A DNA stretch of 5,501 bases from JBMNNU01 sp050942695 (lineage in GTDB: Bacteria; Chloroflexota; UBA6077), in NCBI GenBank assembly GCA_050942695.1, contig JBMNNU010000222.1, positions 1 to 5,501 of the forward strand, written 5' to 3'. Position 1 is the first letter of the stretch. Each line of letters starts with the position of its first letter. The notes below the pieces were generated by a model, which ran no database searches, was not told the DNA's origin, and saw nothing but the letters and a program-made list of their open reading frames with translations. Positions 3,609 to 5,501 of the stretch are shown here, piece by piece. The translations under genes and the position numbers were made by a program.

Positions 3609-5501
3609 ATGACAGATCAATACACACTTCCGCTGGCCGATCAGCGTGCGACGTTGGAAGAGGTTGGAGGGAAGGGCGCCTCGCTTGCCCGACTGGCGAA
3701 CGCCGGTTTACCAGTGCCTGGTGGCTTCCACGTCACTACGGAGGCGTACAAACGATTCGTGGCCGACAACAACCTGCAGCCCGCTATCATGGAGGCCGTA
3801 AAGGATATCAACCTGTCGCAGCCCTCCACCCTAGAGAAGGCATCGCTTACCATTGCAGACCTGTTCGCTCGCACCCCCATGCCGCCTAAGATCGCCGACG
3901 CCATCTCTAAGGCCTACGAAGGCCTGCCCGGCGAAGATCCGGCGGTCGTCGTCCGCTCTTCGGCCACCGCCGAGGACCTGCCGGACCTCTCCTTCGCTGG
4001 CCAGCAGGAGACCTATCTAAACATCCACGGCCCCATCGACGTCCAGGACGCAGTGAAGCGCTGCTGGGCTTCGCTGTGGACTGCCCGCGCCATCGGCTAT
4101 CGCGCTCAACACGGTATCGACCAGGGCACCGTGAGCCTCGCGGTGGTGGTACAATTGCTCGTCCCCGCCGAGGCCGCCGGGATTCTGTTCACCGCTAACC
4201 CCGTCAATGGCGCGAGAGATCAAGCGATGATCACCGCGACCTGGGGATTGGGTGAGGCGATCGTGGGCGGTATGGTCACTCCAGACACCTTGACTGTAGA
4301 AAAGGCGTCGAGCCGTGTGATCGAACGAGAGACGTCCGACAAGCAGGTGATGACGGTGCGCACGGAAAGTGGCACTGAGGAACAGCCCACACCTGAGAAG
4401 CTGCGACTCGCTCCCGTGCTCGACGACCGACAGGCCGCCGAACTAGCCCGACTCGGCGTGCAGATTGAGGAGATCTACGGCATGCCGATGGACATCGAGT
4501 GGGCTATGCTCCCTCTCCATCGGGGAAGAGGTGAGGGGGTGCTCCCTCTCCCTGTGGGAGAGGGTCGGGGTGAGGGCTCATTTGCCATCCTCCAAGCCAG
4601 GCCCATCACGGCCTTGCCCCCTGAGCCCGTCGCTCCGCTGGAGTGGAAGCTCCCTAAGCCCAAGGGGAAATACGCCCGCTCTTCCATCATCGAGCTGATG
4701 CCCGAACCTTTGACACCTCTCTTTGCTAGCATGGGCGAGAGGGAGATCAACCAGGGATACCGGCGTTTTACTGTAGGTATAAAGGTAGCCAACGTGCTGC
4801 CTGATCCGTTTTTTGTGTTGATCAACGACTATGCCTACTACGACGTAGCGTTCAGCGCCGGGCAACTGCTAAAGCTACTTGTCCTAATGCCGCGTATCGC
4901 GAAGTTTGCATATAGATCGTCTGACAGACGCTGGAAGGAGCAGGCCCGCCCCGAGTACGCTGAGAGCGTGGCTCACTGGAAGGAGAAGGATCTGGCTACG
5001 CTGCCTGCCTCTGAGTTGCTGCGCGGCGTGCGTGAGGTCTTCTCCACGGCGATAGATCACTACATCCAAGCTCTTCAAGGTGGCATCCTACCGACTGCTT
5101 ATTTCAGCGAGTCGGTCTTCACCTGGTTCTACGACAAGCTGGTTCGAAAAGAGGGTGACCCCGCCGCCCTAACCTTCATGCTCGGTTTCGACAGCCTACC
5201 CATCCGAGCGGAGAAGTCGCTCTACGATCTGGCCCAATGGTGCCGCAAGCGCCCGGCGCTGGCCGACCTGCTGTCGAAGGCCGACGCCGACCGGATCGCA
5301 GCCTTGTTAGATGGTCATGCAGGTCCTCCTTCAAACGTTTCGCCTGAAGACTGGAGCGAATTCCAGATTCGCTTCGCCGCCCACCTTGAGCAGTTCGGGC
5401 ATGCCATCTACGACCTGGATTTCGCCAAGCCTACCCCAGCCGACGACCCTACTCCCCTAATCGGGACGTTGAAGCATCTGGTTCAGGGGCAGGGATCCAA
5501 C
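3609..5501 (+). CDS. PEP-synthase / rifampin-phosphotransferase-like dikinase, N-terminal 631 residues (continues past window)
   Basis: An uninterrupted frame of 631 codons runs off the right edge without a stop. Residues 1-335 form a PPDK_N-type ATP-grasp domain: GGKGASLARLANAGLPVPGGF with Lys22, VVVRSSATAEDLPDLSFAGQQET with Arg116, VPAEAAGILFTANPV, ATWGLGEAIVGG, MDIEW with Glu297, and ILQARPIT with Gln329 and Arg331. These residues bind ATP and metal in the family. In PEP synthase the phosphohistidine domain follows soon after QARPIT. Here at least 290 residues follow without it (YARSSIIELMPEPLTPLF... onward), which resembles the rifampin-phosphotransferase arrangement of ATP domain, substrate domain, then swivelling histidine domain. 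The expected chemistry is ATP-driven double phosphotransfer through a histidine to an acceptor that cannot be told here: pyruvate, an antibiotic or something else. Residues about 301-323 are an extra repeat-encoded segment. The protein is probably cytoplasmic. The dikinase call is strong; the subfamily is moderate because the decisive domain is missing. Confidence 0.9.
   Translation, partial: MTDQYTLPLADQRATLEEVGGKGASLARLANAGLPVPGGFHVTTEAYKRFVADNNLQPAIMEAVKDINLSQPSTLEKASLTIADLFARTPMPPKIADAISKAYEGLPGEDPAVVVRSSATAEDLPDLSFAGQQETYLNIHGPIDVQDAVKRCWASLWTARAIGYRAQHGIDQGTVSLAVVVQLLVPAEAAGILFTANPVNGARDQAMITATWGLGEAIVGGMVTPDTLTVEKASSRVIERETSDKQVMTVRTESGTEEQPTPEKLRLAPVLDDRQAAELARLGVQIEEIYGMPMDIEWAMLPLHRGRGEGVLPLPVGEGRGEGSFAILQARPITALPPEPVAPLEWKLPKPKGKYARSSIIELMPEPLTPLFASMGEREINQGYRRFTVGIKVANVLPDPFFVLINDYAYYDVAFSAGQLLKLLVLMPRIAKFAYRSSDRRWKEQARPEYAESVAHWKEKDLATLPASELLRGVREVFSTAIDHYIQALQGGILPTAYFSESVFTWFYDKLVRKEGDPAALTFMLGFDSLPIRAEKSLYDLAQWCRKRPALADLLSKADADRIAALLDGHAGPPSNVSPEDWSEFQIRFAAHLEQFGHAIYDLDFAKPTPADDPTPLIGTLKHLVQGQGSN
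4508..4576 (+). repeat. two tandem palindromic CCCTCTCC/GGGAGAGGG repeats inside the dikinase gene
   Basis: Copy 1 (4508-4540, 33 bases) and copy 2 (4541-4576, 36 bases) both begin GCTCCCTCTCC and end in a GGTGAGGG-like tail. Copy 2 holds the perfect palindromic arms CCCTCTCCC and GGGAGAGGG flanking TGT. Both lengths are multiples of three, so the frame survives, encoding LPLHRGRGEGV and LPLPVGEGRGEG. This sequence type is a common interspersed repeat in many GC-rich bacterial genomes, usually between genes; its presence in a coding region is the unusual part. Confidence 0.88.

Noticed and set aside
4508..4576. Frameshift or pseudogene in the dikinase caused by the repeat
   Set aside because: Codon-by-codon reading shows MDIEWA before and FAILQARPIT after the repeat in the same frame, with no stop to the window end.
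4465..4698. 77-codon plus-strand frame over the dikinase repeat
   Set aside because: It is out of frame with the conserved ATP-grasp motifs on both sides of the repeat; the conserved frame is uninterrupted, so this is a by-product of the repeat.

Overview
The window looks like bacterial chromosomal DNA from a Chloroflexota-type organism (Anaerolineae or Chloroflexia are my best guesses). This is inferred from three things: a long MalT-like LAL regulator, a 78-residue 'LDESW...LISVNRVE' protein that I remember mainly from that phylum, and a high density of short interspersed repeats inside and between genes. No marker gene confirms it.

Layout. Positions 1-119, minus strand: the N-terminal part of a HicB-family antitoxin-like protein that runs off the left edge. 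Positions 120-230: a divergent intergenic region with a small GGGGA/TCCCC inverted repeat and an extended -10 promoter-like motif. Positions 231-3110, plus: a 959-residue LuxR-type, MalT-like (LAL/STAND) ATP-dependent regulator. Its longest possible reading frame opens at a TTG at 33, but those extra 66 codons are antisense to the hicB-like gene, so the start is placed at 231. Positions 3111-3232: a non-coding gap. Positions 3233-3469, plus: a 78-residue protein of unknown function. Positions 3470-3608: a gap holding a long imperfect inverted repeat built of CAGAT units. Positions 3609-5501, plus: the first 631 residues of a PEP-synthase/rifampin-phosphotransferase-like dikinase that continues past the right edge.

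The most striking property is the set of repeats that have entered coding sequence without breaking it. The regulator carries two in-frame insertions at domain junctions. Both contain heptanucleotide repeats (consensus near GAACTCA) that give a seven-residue peptide period with TQ in every full unit. The dikinase carries two tandem copies of a CCCTCTCC/GGGAGAGGG repeat between two conserved ATP-grasp motifs, adding about 20 residues. Part of that repeat family is also recognisable at the start of the first regulator insertion. The heptamers lie in the only orientation free of stop codons.

Functional links are inferential. The regulator, the small protein and the dikinase are co-directional and could form a regulator-plus-target cluster, but the gaps (122 and 139 bases, the second with a stem-forming repeat) argue against a tight operon. 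I see no CRISPR array, rRNA, tRNA or transposase.
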